Positions 1 to 13,600 of a stretch of 64,000 nucleotides of DNA are shown one piece after another (position 1 is the stretch's first letter; the number at the start of each line of letters is the position of its first letter). Under the pieces are notes generated by a model that was given only the letters and a program-made list of their open reading frames with translations, was not told where the DNA came from and ran no database searches. This DNA comes from Anthonomus grandis grandis. Its lineage: Eukaryota > Arthropoda > Insecta > Coleoptera > Curculionidae. The translations under genes were made by a program, and so were the position numbers. The stretch is from positions 34,282,227 through 34,346,226 of the forward strand of contig NC_065546.1 of NCBI RefSeq assembly GCF_022605725.1, written 5' to 3'.

Positions 1-480
1 CATAGCAAATGAAATAACAAAGTAAACGGGTCAGGAGCCATTTCAACTGCATTCCACTTAACCAAAGCTGTAGTAGAAGAAAAAGCATTAAAATTTGCTC
101 TGCTGAAAATTCTTCCTATATAATGAGATGAAGGAAATACAGTGTTGCATGGAATCCTAGCGAGAATGGCTTCATGGTCAGAAATACCAGATGAGAGTAC
201 TCTACATGACACATCATTTAAACTTGTACACAAATAATCAATAGTAGTTGCAGATGAGGATGTTATACGTGTGGGTGAAAGAACATGCATCTTCAAGTCA
301 TAAGATTCCAATATACTTAAAAGGGATGTATGATATGATGGCAAGCTTACATCAGTGAAGTTAATATTAAAGTCACCAGCCAATATAACTATGGAGTGTA
401 GAGACAATTGGGATAATAGAGAATCAAGTTTGTCCAGGAACATACCAGTTCAGTTTCTATACATCAGTTTCTCTTTCAGT
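1..480 (-). pseudogene. LINE endonuclease domain fragment (ORF2 5' part), runs off left edge
   Basis: Read on the minus strand, this stretch translates as an exonuclease/endonuclease/phosphatase-type domain of a non-LTR retrotransposon. The diagnostic motif ILAGDFNINF lies at about 358-390, a target-site sensing stretch TTIDYLC near 235-260, and the catalytic-type SDHEAI at about 161-186. The open frame continues to the left edge, so the reverse transcriptase part, if present, lies outside the window. The N-terminal half of the endonuclease domain is missing: the frame abuts ORF1-like sequence directly, which suggests an internal deletion. The known family role is nicking target DNA for reverse transcription. 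Clade not resolved (Jockey/CR1 type likely). Confidence 0.75.
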
Positions 481-1222
481 TTAGAGTTTTTGATGGTAAG
501 GGTTTCGTTTTGGATCAGCACCTCCCCGAGTTTATCTTTCAGGTCCGAGATCTACCCATTGAGAGAATGATTCTCTGAGATTAACTTATTAATCTTCTGT
601 TCAAATAGTTGTATTCTCTCAATGATATGAGAGTTTTTAAGCTTAATCTCATTCATCTCGTTAGCACTTCTCTCAATTTGCAAAGCTCGTTCCCGAATTT
701 TCTCCTCGAGTTTGCGTACTCTCTCCTCGCTTTGCCTATCTTCCGCACTCTGGGGTGGCGTTTTGCCAGCTCCCAGGTCGGGGTTTGGTGTGGTTTTGAT
801 GGATAGTCTAGGATCACGGGATTTATATTGAGGTTTAAGGAACTTAGAGGAGTCGTCCAAAGTCTTCCCCCCTCTCTCTCTTGTCTACTTGTCATTCTCT
901 TTCGGTATTCACTTTTGGTGGATCTATCCGTAGAGTATCCATCGGACATGTCCATGCCCCCCACTGACGATGAGGGGCGAGTCGACGTTTTTCTCCGCCG
1001 TTCTTGCTTTTGAGTCTTCTTAGGTTGTTGTGCGAGTTGGGTGTTCCACGCTGTGTATTTCAATGGATGAACTTTACTGACTGACGTGCACTTATGGCGA
1101 CTGAGTGTCGAATAATCGGAACTAGACGTACGGATACGTACGATTAATTCGGATCCAGTCTGCGCGCTATCATAATACTTGAAAGGTTGGGATCGTTCGG
1201 GCGTGTACGTACGTATATGCAC
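481..1222 (-). pseudogene. Degenerate LINE ORF1-like coiled-coil region and 5' leader
   Basis: Two overlapping minus-strand frames look like halves of one ORF1. The upstream frame (about 1222 to 860) holds a Ser/Arg-rich stretch with MDMSDGYSTDR and RKRMTSRQER; the downstream frame (860 to 552) holds a coiled coil with RKLEEKIRERALQIER and heptad-like spacing to the motif SENHSLNG. Past a TAG stop the coil resumes (ISDLKDKLGEVLIQ), so the gene carries both a frameshift near 860 and a nonsense codon near 550. Adjacent endonuclease sequence on the same strand supports a LINE ORF1. The 1080-1260 part is rich in CpG and CGTACG palindromes and may be the element's 5' leader. It is arranged head-to-head with the host gene promoter. 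A host coiled-coil gene is a less likely alternative. Confidence 0.5.
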
Positions 1223-1379
1223 GAGTACACTTCGTACGAAAACGCGTGCAGTGTGCGACCGGCCTTAAAGACGCTTGTAGGCGCTTCCTCGCTAAAATAT
1301 GGCTCTAATAATTTTTCCTTCACGTAAGTAATGAGTAATTTTGACAACTGATAGAGTGCATGCGTATAACCGAAACGTC

Positions 1380-1510
1380 ATCGACATCATTAAACTTCGC
1401 CGGCCGCCATTTTAGAGTTTTGCGCGTGGCTTGGCGGATTTGTCCATAATCTGCGAAATTTTGTATTTTAGCCCAAAATAAGCTTTATTGCTTAACTAAA
1501 GTGACGTGAA
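1380..1510 (+). promoter_or_regulatory. Probable promoter and 5' UTR of the hnRNP U-like gene
   Basis: The 130 bases before the start codon are locally GC-rich in an AT-rich window. They contain GCCGCCATTTT at 1403-1413, the reverse complement of a YY1-type site (AAAATGGCGGC), a motif often found at transcription starts of housekeeping genes. No TATA box is evident. The exact start site cannot be placed without transcript data. The ATG at 1511 follows GTGAA and opens directly into the SAP domain. Confidence 0.45.
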
Positions 1511-1646
1511 ATGGATCCGGAAAAGCTTAAAGTGGTCGACTTACGTAAAGAATTACAGAATAGAGGTTTGAACACGAAAGGAAATAAAGCCGAACTTGTA
1601 AAGCGCTTGAAAGATGCTTTGGATGGAGAGGCGGGATCCGAGAAAG
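1511..1646 (+). CDS. HNRNPU: hnRNP U-like exon 1: start codon and SAP domain
   Basis: Encodes residues 1-45 plus one base. The SAP domain reads VDLRKELQNRGL then KAELVKRLKDAL, the two-helix motif that binds scaffold/matrix attachment DNA. The donor is AAG|GTTTGT, phase 1. The first intron is about 7.5 kb. Confidence 0.92.
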
Positions 1647-4600
1647 GTTTGTGAAAATAGCGGTAGCTCCAAACATATTTGTGAACAGATTTAGTGATAA
1701 TTAGTTAAGGGTGTTATAAAGCGTCGAAATGCTTTTCAAGCCGGATTTATACCTTGGGACATCCTAAAGAGAATATGCCCCCTTGGATTTGTTATGCCAA
1801 ATTAATATACGCCTTACCATCGATTTTTCTGTTTACTTACTATTTTGTGTTCTATAAAAGTCCGAGGTAAACTCTTTAATTACTCTTGTATACCTCTTGA
1901 AACAATTTACACTCTGTGCCTTTAATCAATGTAAATTACTTCATACAAAAGTATTGTACCTTCTGCCTCCTTTAGATATGTTAAATATTCAAAATCACAA
2001 TATTTTTTGTGTCTATATACAATATAAATTATACTTTTATATACCTTAGCTTTTTGAATCATTGCTACTTTCTAGATACCTGAAACATTTATAAACTATG
2101 AGATTAGTTTTAAAGTGTCTGGTCCGTCCAGTGCCAAAACTGCAAATGTTCAAATCAAAATAAGCTTTATTGTTACAAACAAATATTTGTTTTTACTAAA
2201 ACAACTTAATATTAAGAAAAAAAACAAAATAAAAACAACAAAAAAAAAAGAAATGTATACATAAAAAGGAGGAATATCAAAATCTATACATACATACAAA
2301 AACATACATTACTCCACAAAACATTAAGCATAAATCTCTTCAAGATTATAGTAGGCCTTTTCTGTCAGATACTTTTTAAGCTTATGTCTAAAGCATTTGA
2401 GCGTTGCAAGGCCTCTAATGTTGCATGGCAGGTGATTGAATACCTTTATATCTCCATAAAAAAAGATTTCTGAATAAGAGCGGATGTTGGAACAGGTAGG
2501 CGCAGATTTGCAAATTTGTCATTTTGAGAAAACCCCTATTTAATATTGGAAAGAGCACTAAAAATACACCCTTTTTTTGGAGTGCTGATGTATAATTAGG
2601 ATTGGTCACTGTTTGAGTTGCAATAAATTTATTTAATTTTTTTTCGAGAGCACATTATTGCATATAGTTTGCATAGTTGCACAGTTTTGGCATATAGGTG
2701 AAAAATTGAAAATTTGCACATTTGTGGTTTTGGCATTGAGGAGACGAAATCTAACCCCATCTTTTAATCTGAAATCTAATCCAAACTTTACATTTTACCA
2801 AATTTATCAAGTTTTATTAAAAATTGCATTAATTGCTTATGGTTCTAATCAAGATAATTAATAGCTACATTTACAATGCATCTACCAAATATTTAATACT
2901 TGGATCAAATGACATCACAAGGACTATTTTTTCAGTGTAAATGGCAGAGCACTAAAATTTGATACACGAATTTGATGCTTCCCAAATAGGGTAGATACAT
3001 TTTTTTTGTGTAAAACCTATTTTGAAGTACCAAAATGACAAGTTTGGCATTTTATTGGATGTTAGCTTAGGAGGCTTTTATTTTTGTACACAAAAATAAA
3101 GAAGAAGATGAAGAGAAGGATAAACTTTAGTCTTGAAAAAAAAATTATAAGTTTATTTTTATTATTTTTAAACAACAATAACCCTTTTAAAGGTTTAGAG
3201 GTTATGTCCTATAATTCTTTTTCTAAACTGATAAACTCTTTTTAGCCGACATTTTGATACTAGAGATAATCCTGCACTAATTTAACCCTCAAAATCAATC
3301 CTTGTAAACAGGGCTGTACTAAATAAAACTAGTCTTTTCAAAAATATCATTTGATCCATGGACCTAATAAATCCGCAGATTGTAGACCTAGCTATTAATA
3401 TATAAGTGAATCATAAAACATCTAATATTTACCCTCTAACTCCTAGTAAATCAAGTGACAATGATTACAGCTAAACTTATCTGCCCATAATGTGCTTTTC
3501 GCCTTTTCATTATCCAGAATATAAACAATTCTTCTAGTGTAAATTCTCATCAGGAACTGTAAGAAGAAGCTGCCAGTTAATTGATTCTTCACTAGTTTAT
3601 CAAAATTGTGGAGATATAGGAACAAAATCAACCCAACTGCAATGTATTTTCTGATTAATGACTGACAGCTCTGCTATTGAGATATTGTTAAATTAGTCTA
3701 TTAGTAAGGCAAAGGTTAGCTTTAAGGAATCAAACAGATAAATCTCAGGGTGGTGGTGCATTGGTTTGCAATTAAAGATAGCTTCATTGCTACTGAAGTT
3801 AAAATTTTCAGGAAGCTTTGTGTATTAATACCTCTTTCCTACTTATATGTCATTGTTATGTATTTTGTCGCTAACTGTGGTAGTATTTTATATGAATGTT
3901 TTTTTGGGAAATTTGAGGCAAGTCTTGTGGATGAATCAAATTAAGAATTTACTAATATCTGCAACTTAACTTCATAGTTATGTAAAGTCTATGTTCAGTA
4001 GGGACTGTTTAAATACCCTTGTTTATTTCTTTATCACTCATTTATTTCTTTTAACAGTTTATTCTAGGTAAACTAAATCAGAAACAGTAATGGTACTTTT
4101 GGATTTTCTTTTGCATCTTTTGATGGTATTAGGGTAAATGAGGTTCAGGTGTTTAAGATGTTTTTCTTAAAGGTAAAGAAGGTTACAAACAAATCCCAAA
4201 ATGTCAGTTTTTTATGAAATCCTTCAAGAGATTTGGGAGAATTGTTGATGTCCTCCATGATATTTGAAAGCATAATTTATTGCAATTTGAAAACATAATT
4301 TATTAAGATTCTCAAGAATTGCAGATGCATTCCTAAAATGCATGCCTAAAACATTACATTCACTTTAAACTTTAAATAAAATCTTAAAATAACTAGATTA
4401 AAAGAAGAGGTCAAATAACAAACAGTATGCAAAACATCACAAGTTATTTTTGAATATACACTTAAGACAGCAAAGCGATGAATCCAAAAGGCAGAACTTT
4501 TTTTCTGAAGTTAATTTATTTGCTTATGCAGAATCCTTGTAAGGCCACTCATTTTGCCCATAATTTGTGGAATGGAAGGGTGTATTGAAGATGCAAGTGT

Positions 4601-7600
4601 GATGATTTTGCCTGGTCAGAACATTAAGGTTTATGCTGCCCAGAGTCTCAGAACAATCTATATGAGAATTGAGTACACCATGTAGAAAACACATGTCCAG
4701 CATATTCTGCCTTTGTTCCAATGTGTTTAGCTTGAGATGGACAAAATTCTCTCTAATTAAACCCATTCTAGAGCCACCATTCTAATGAACTTCCGCTATA
4801 ACCTTTCAATATTGAACATGCACATCATATGAGTATTCTACTATAGGGTGAACCAAAGAGCAATACAAAATCTTTATAGTATTTACTGAAAGACCCACTG
4901 TAAGATGCTGAATAAAGCTCAAGTCAAGTCAAAATATACTTTATTTGCCAAGTTTACAAACTTATGCTAAAAGCTTCCTAATCCTAGAATTTATAATACA
5001 AGTATTTATTTGGTTATACAGGACAAAAACAGAATACAGAATCGATTTTGATTGTACATAGAAGCATATTTTATATAAACAAGACAAAACCAAATAATTT
5101 TACATATTAAAATGAATCTGACTTTAGGCTGGCTATAACCTTCAGGACCATATTGTGGAAATGTGGTGTAAATGAAAGTTTTGAATCAAGAGATAGACTG
5201 ACATCCTGGTCTTGAGAGAGAAATGCCATTTAATTTGTTATTTAGGGATATTCAGATCCATCCTGTTTAAGATGCATCACTGCTGGAATATGTCTAGACC
5301 TGCTGGCAAAAGTAGACAATCGCCATCTGATTTTATTGGCCAAAAGAACTTTATATCATCAGAGAACACTAATCACTTAACGCAATTAATACTTTGCTCC
5401 TGGCAATGCTTGACGTTTAAACCTATGTCTTTTTTTTCTTGTTAACATAATTAAAAGGAACAAGGCTATTGATCCAGATGGCGTGTCAGCTTATGTGAGG
5501 CTTGCCATGATCATTTGTTGAGGCCATTAGGATATGTTTTGAGAATAAGATTGAAGACTTCAATTCATCAAGATAGGTGGAACATTTTCAGAATAATTCT
5601 TATATACAAATGTGGCTCTAGAGATAAAGAATCATTTGATGAAATATCTAGTAACAGTATTTCTTGTAAACATAGGTTCTTGCCAAAGAAATCTGATAGT
5701 ATTTAATAGTGAGACACTGTACAATTTTAAGTCTTATCAATTAAAATCTTTGTCAGACTTAGATGCATCTTCATATCACTTGTCAAATTCAGTTATAGGT
5801 TCCAGTATGTCGATATTGAAAGCTCCAAGTCTATCTCATCTATTACTTGTCAATGATTTCATATGTTTTTTTCAGAGTTAAACAGTGAATGCTTGTCAAA
5901 AGTTGCAAGAATTTTGTAATGATGTAAGGTTGTGTGAATTGCTTCAGGTTAAATATCAGTTGTAAACCCATAATTTTTCATTATACCTTGAGTGGTGACC
6001 AACTTAAAAGAGTACTGAAGCGAGTCTTCATCTTTTTGATAGTTTGGCTTTGCCAATTTTGGAATATAGGTCTGTAATGTGGTCCTCCCAATATAATGCC
6101 TGGATAGCAATGGTCGAACAAGTTCAAAGGAGGTTTTTGAAGTGCATGTATTTCAGGAAATTTTTAAATTCATTATATATCCCAAGAGAGGCTGTGATAT
6201 TGATTACTTGTTAAGGAATTTTAGATAGATTGTGTCTTTTTAAAAAAAGAATTAAAATATTTTTTCGGATATAAGCAAAAACAAAATAAATTATCTTCAG
6301 ATTTTATTCTTCGTCAGTTACCTTTTACTTTAAGTAGAATAAACACTAGCCATCAAGAAGTATGTTATTTGGCTTATCTACAAGCTAGCTTTTATAAAAA
6401 AATCCCCATTTATAGACTTTGTGAATATTTTAACCTATATAGTTAGTATGAATAGGTTTAAGACAATAATACTAAATAAACCGAAACAGAACTGACCTGA
6501 CCAGTAATACATATAGGTATATATTATTGTATTTTACTGGTGTAGGTAATTTTTGCTATTATGTATATTGTGTATTGTTCCTGTTTTTTCTTTTACTATT
6601 TATTTCATGAGAACATTTTATAGTATCTTAGTGAATTCATGGGTATTTATTTATTTATTTATTTATCAACGTATATAACATTTCAAGTACTTATTAATAA
6701 TTAACAGTAGTCTTAAGTAAAAACTATAATACTAATAAACAATACTGTGCTAAACCTAATCCAATGAGTGGGAGTAGAGCACTATCCCAAGATAGTTGCC
6801 CTAGCTGACGACTTAAATTTATTTAAAGATGTACTGAAAAAATCAAGATCTTTTGCAAATCTATTCACTGTAGAAGCTATTCTATTTATAGGGCTGTTTA
6901 GTAGATAGGATGTTCTGCAAAAGGGAATATGGAGAAGCGCCTGACCTCGTGTTGTGTAAGAAGATACATGCAAAGAGAAAAGGCACAGACATTCCAGACT
7001 TCTAACAATACCATTCAGAACCTTAAACGCAAAGCAAACATCAAAGAACTGCCTTCTACTTGATAAGGAGTTTATGCTCAGGTAGGACATGGTCTCTGAA
7101 CAGGTAAGATCCAGGCCTGACTTCATAAGAGTATATCTGGCAAACCTGATAAACTTGTGCTGGATATTTTCAAGCCTCTCAATGTGAATCAGAAAATGAG
7201 GTGACCAAACATTATTGGAGAATTCAAGAAGAAATCTCACCAGGCAAATATATAGTGTCTTCAATGCTGACACATTAGTAAAGTCTTTGCAAGATCTTTT
7301 GATAAAACCAAGCAGTTTATTAGCTCTATTTACAGTATTTTCGAAGTGGTGGGAGAAAGTAAGACTCGGGTCCAGAAAGACACCCAAATCCTTGACTGAG
7401 TCAAGCTCCTTCAAGGGGATACCATCAATAACATATTGACAAGGCGGGGAGACCCTTAAACGAGTAAACCTCATAAACCCACATTTCTTAACATTCAATG
7501 ACATTTCATTCAACTTACACCAGGAAAACACTCTGTTTATATCTCTCTGAAGCACCAACTGATCCTGAGAGGAGGAAATCCGCCGAAAAATTTTCAATTC

Positions 7601-10600
7601 ATCAGCGAAGAGCAAAAACTCAGACTCCAGTAGGGAGCCGAGGTGATTGATAAAGAGACTGAATAACAATGGTCCCAAATGGGAGCCCTGAGGGACCCCT
7701 GAAGTTGTCAAAAATGGGTTGGACAAAAAACCACCAATTTTAACACGCTGCTCTCTATCCATCAGATAAGACTTGATCCAAAGTAAAAGAGATCCGCTGA
7801 TGCCGAGATCTGAAATATGAGAGATAAGAATATTATGGTTGACCCTATCGAAGGCCTTACTAAAGTCCATGTATATCGCATGTGTTTCATTACCGTCGGC
7901 AAAAGATTTAAAGATATAGTTGCTAAAAACAAACAAGTTTGTATCCACAGAACGACCTCTGGTGAATCCATGCTGTTGATCACCAATTATTTCCTGAAAT
8001 GTGCCAGATAGAACCACCTCTACACAGTGCTCGAACAGCTTAGGAATTGCAGAGAGGATACTAATGGGACGATAGTTAGTTATGTCACTCTTATTCCCAG
8101 ATTTATAAATAGGACATACATGAGATAGCTTCCAGTTCTCTGGAAAAGTTCCAGAAGTTAGGGACAAATTGAAAATATGAAAAAGTGGAAGGAAAAGGGA
8201 ATGGCTGCACTCTTTCAAAAGCCTGTTTGGAATTCCATTGGGACCCGCTCCCTTTCTGCTGTCCAGTTTAGCTAATGCTGTTTCAATTGTAGTAGCACTA
8301 AGGAACACGTGGTTGATATGGTTAAATTTACATGAGGTATCGAGACCGTCAGAGGCATTAGAAGGGTTAGTATTCTTGTTAAATACAGATAAAAAGTGGG
8401 TGGCAAAGAGATTTGCAATAGAAATACCAGTATCGGCCCTGAGATCATGAAGGAACATCTCATCTGGAACGGTAGAATCGCTTTGATTGGACTAAAGTCT
8501 TACAAATTTCCAAAAGGTCTTGCTATCGTTCTCTATTGCATTTTCGGCTCTCTCAATGTAATGTCTGTAGCATTCACTAGATAATGAACGGCATTCTGAG
8601 CGCAGAGCACTAAAACTTAAGTAATCAGTATTTGATCCTGACTGTCTGTACCTTCTATGTGCTATTTTTTTCTGAATATCTAGACTTTTTAGTTCTCTAG
8701 AAAACCATGGTGGATAATGTTTCTTGGGAGAGTGTTTTTTTATTGGCACAAACAGATTCAAGCAATCATAAACAACAGAATAGAAGTTTGCAACAGTGGT
8801 ATTTAAGTTATCGTTAACAATTATAGACATCCAGTTGTATGTAGAAAAGTAGTTATTTATAGACACAAAATCTGCTTGATTAAAGTTGTAAAAATATGTT
8901 ATATCTTTACAACTGTTCTTTCTTTTTGTTAAATAATATTTATCAAATAAATATTTATTTTAATAAATATTAAAATAAATATTTATTTTATTTATTTATT
9001 TATTTATGATGCAGGTAACCAATAAATAAATAAATAAATAAATAAAATAAATGTAATTCTGTTCTCTGTAGGACATTTTATCAACAACTTACCAAATTAT
9101 GTTTACATTTAAATGATCTTTAACAGGTGTCTTGAAGAGTGAACAAGATCCAGCACCTGAAGAAAAAGAAGAGGAGGAGGATGAGGAGGAAGCTTCAAAA
9201 GAGCCTGTGAAAACCAGTCCAAAAAAACCAGCCCCTGTTAAAAAGGAGCCTCCACCTACACCTAAAAAGGTTGCTCAGCCTATTAAAGTGGTATAAATAA
9301 ATAAAATATTTGAGTAAAATATATTTATTACATACAATTTATGTTTAGGAAAGTACTGCAACAGCAGAACCAGTAGTGGAAGAATCTGAAGAAAATGGTG
9401 ATGTTGACAATCAGGTATTATTTCACTTTATTATAAATTAAATGAAAAAATTAAAAAGCCCTGAGCAAGGTTAGGTTTGGTTAGCATTTGCAGCCCCTCT
9501 TCCATAGTACCACATTCTATGCTTCTATACAAAATTAAACATTAAAATATAATGTTATAACTCTGTCTTCATACTATATTCACAATTTTTAACCTACATG
9601 CCACCAGTAACAATAGAGATTTATATTTTCTCTTAAAAACCCAATACAGAGAGATTATTATAATAATTTTTATTTCTTCACTTTAAAAATAGATCTGTCA
9701 CCGTCAAAAACATGTACATATAATAATTCAAGAATATACTAGATAATAAAAAATAGGCAAACTTGAAACCACTGATAAAAATACAACCTACAACATTGTT
9801 TTTTGAATTAGTAGGATTAATGAGACATATTTTTTATCTTTATTCAGGTAATTAAGATTTTTCAATCTTCCCTCAGCAATCAGAATTTTTTTCTCTAATA
9901 CGTTTAATTATTATTCATGCGTTAATCTAGTATTTTCCACTCCCTAAGGAGGAACCATCTGGAGAACCTGAAAAAATGGAAGTAGAAACTCGTGGAGAAA
10001 AAAGGAAACGCGATGATGACGACGAGGAAGAGGAAGACGACACTGTCGAAGTAAAAAAGAAAAAAGAAGACGTCCCTGAGGAAGAAACAAAAGAGGAAAC
10101 ATCCACAGAAGCACAACTTGAAGACACCAAAAAAACCAAGAGCCCTGCAAAGAAACAAACCCCAAAACAAAATGAACCAGAAATTGACTTTAGTAAACCA
10201 CTTCTCAGTTGGTGTAAGTTTTTCTCCGGTACATCTAAAGACTCCGTTACATTTTTTTTCTTTATTAGTTGACTCAGATTTGCACCTCAAGATTGATGAT
10301 AAAACTTTCCTGTCTGCCAAACCACACAATGAGGGGTGTTTTGGTTATGTGTGGAGTGGGGCCAGAGCGACACATGGAGTCTCTTCAGGCAAAATATGCT
10401 TTGAAGTGAAAATAACTGAAGAACTCAAATGGGAGGACATGGCGGAGAAGATGCAAGAAAAAACCGATAAGACGTTGAAGGAGGGCGGCAATAAATACAA
10501 AATCGACCGCCGTCAGAAAGACGAGAAAAAAGATGAGGAAAAACCGGCCGAGAGTGAAACTGAAAAAGAAAATACTGAAAAGAAAGTTGATGAAAAAGCT

Positions 10601-13600
10601 GAGCAGGAGAAGAACAAGGATGCTGTAGAAGCAGAAAAATCCGAGGAGGCTCAAGTAGAAGAAAAACAGGTAAATGATGTAAGATTTCTGTCTACCAGGA
10701 ATCCAGCAGCAGTAGATTGGCTTGCAAACATATTTTTTTACAAAAAAACTTTAAATCACTTAAAAAAGATTAATTGATGGTGGAACACCTTGTGGAATTG
10801 CACTCAATTTTATAAAAATTTCAGGCTGAAGAAAAGAAGGATGAGGAAGAACAAAAAATGGAAACAGAAGCAGAAGAAAAACCAAAAGAAGATGACAAAC
10901 CCCACTTACCATCCATCCCTACTCACTACTTTAGGGTTGGATTCTCCCTGTTGGGTACCTCCTTACAGTTAGGAGAAACCCAGTTTTCTTACGGCTACGA
11001 ATCCACTGGCAAATTCGTCACTAACAAACAATTCCAAGATTATGGCGTCACTTTTGGTGCAGGCGACGTCGTTGGCGCATACTTAAACATCGACAACGAT
11101 AATGTCTCTATAACTTTCACAGTAAATGGAGCATTACAACCCACCGCGATCACCGTTCCCCGCACGGAGTTTCCCGAAGAATTTTCTTTGTTCCCGCACG
11201 TTTTGTGTAGGAATTACGCATACGAGTTGAACTTTGGCCAAAAAGAAGAGCCGTGGTTCCCTCACCCAGAGGAGTTGAAGGATTACCAGTTTTTGCAGGA
11301 GGTTGAAAATAAGGTCGAGGGACCAAGGAGGCCTGAGAAAAGGGAAGATTGTGAGGTAAGATGAAGTTTAGTTTAGTAAAATATTATCAATTCATATTTT
11401 CCGACGTTTCATCAATCAACATTTTATTTACTAAAGTAGTAATGTGTTTGCAATATTGATGTATGAATATTAATATCCATATATTTTATATTGATATATT
11501 AAACATATATTGTTAATTTATACATAATTAATTGTTAATTGAAAAACATACATAGATGTTTTTCAATTAACTGTCATAAACAAGCCTATATATTTGGCCT
11601 ATTTACGTATATTTGGAGTTTTATATGATGGTCCCAAACCCAGACAAAACAAGTACCTGGACTAGTTTTTTCTACTCTTAAACTTGATTATTTTTTTTTT
11701 TAAATTTACGCGAAAATTCCTTATATTTTTTTCTAGCGATAATCTAGTAAATCTCAATATATTCCCTTTTTCTTTCACTACTGGGCCTTGAGCTATAGAG
11801 CTCATTATTAATAAATTAATTAATTTATTTATTCAGCAACAGATTACAAGAAATACAGCCTAATACTAATATTCCTTAGTTTGTCTTCTATACAAGAATC
11901 AAATTAAATAAATTTTGATTCACTAGTATTTATAATACTGTGTGTTTTGCTTCATAAATTTAAATTAATGTAGGTATTCTGTACAAAATAATATATATTA
12001 TATACAGTGCCTTTCTTTGAAGTCCCCCCCCCCCCCCCCCATTTATTTTTTGAACGGGTCAAAAAAAATTTTTGAAACTTGGCATAAGTAAATTGGTCTA
12101 TAGATACTATTTTTCACTGTAAACTAGGTAGTTGTAAATTCCAAGATGGCGGCTGGGCGACATCTTGAGAAAAAATTTTAAATAGAAAGGGGGGTCGTGT
12201 GGTACCTCATTTTAAAGGTCTCAATGAGTACTTTATAACCCTGAAATATTAGACCCATATCTTAACTCGTTTCAAAATGGCGGCCTAATAAAAAAGTATT
12301 TTTTTTCATTTTAACGTTTTACATTTTTATGATTTTTGAATAGGTAAAAATCAGTGTACGAAAATAAATGCGTCACTATTTTATTTTGACATAAAAACGA
12401 CAGTTCTAAATGTCAAAATAACACATAAGCGCCATCTTGAATAAATGCATTAAATAGAAATCTTGTGTTACCTCATTTAAAAGGTTTTATTGAGTACTTT
12501 TAATATTTATTACATGGACTCGGTGGACTCCGTTTTGACCTGTCTAAAAGTAACAGCCAAAAAAATACATTGTTGCGATTTTATTAACGTTTTTAATAAT
12601 AATATACAAATAATTTATAATTTTTGAATTTTGGATTTAAAGATTAACTTTTTGGTTTCTAAAGACTTACTGAACCGCCCTCGTATTATTCATTTCACTC
12701 TGTAATAAATGTATCATTTCACTCTGTAATAAATATTAAAAGTACTCAATAAAACCTTTTAAATGAGGTAATCAATTTACAATAACCAATTTACTTATGC
12801 CAAGTTTAAGAATTTGTATTTAATAGTTAAATTATGGGTGTTTTCTATCCTAATATATTCTATATTAACACTTTATTTAACTGTTTACACCTTAATCTCA
12901 CTTATTCTACATATCTTTACAAAAATTAAATTTTTATATTTTAATATAATAATAATGTTTACTATCCAATATTTTACAATATTTATGTAAAAGGTAACAT
13001 TCGCCAAGCATTCTTTCATATTACAAAACTGTATTCAAAATGCCTTATACAAATAAAAACGAAAATAATCAAGATTGATCTACGTTATTGATAATTACGA
13101 GCTTAAAACTACCGGTTACCGTCAACTGAAATTTAAGAGTTTCCAGTTAAAAATGAAAGTCTAAAAGCCGAATTCCAATGAGAAGGCATTTGTAATCATT
13201 TTGAAGGCTTACCACAAAAAGTTCAAATAGGTAACTATAACTATAAGTTTATAGAACATCTAAATATGTATATTCTGCAAATAAATGCAGCAAATGTAAC
13301 TTGATAACGTTGTCCGTACTTCGAAATATCATCCCTTTAGATAGAAGTTATATGATTAAATTTTCTAATATCATATACAAAGCTATACCGCAAATCTGAA
13401 CCAATTGTATTTTGTTTTGATACTTCACACTCAAAACCTAATAAACCACATTCCAATGATCTATACGCGGTAATAATATTGATTTATTTATTATTATTAT
13501 GACATGTTAAGTTAACACATTCTCATAATTTATATCCTGTATTTGTTATTCATTTATTTATTTTTTTTTCTTTACAATATTTTTTCTTTCATAGTATAGG

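Noticed and set aside
9931..9948. Upstream acceptor for exon 4 (AG at 9929-9930)
   Set aside because: In frame and possible, but the AG at 9947-9948 has the better pyrimidine tract; kept as an alternative only.
9922..10329. Minus-strand open frames (135, 73 and 70 codons) rich in Phe/Ser
   Set aside because: They are the antisense of the Lys/Glu-rich exon 4; low-complexity GA/AA codons lack stops on the opposite strand.
10670..10777. Extension of exon 5 past the donor into 10777
   Set aside because: The reading frame continues but ends in non-family sequence, and a good donor and acceptor pair restores the SPRY domain.
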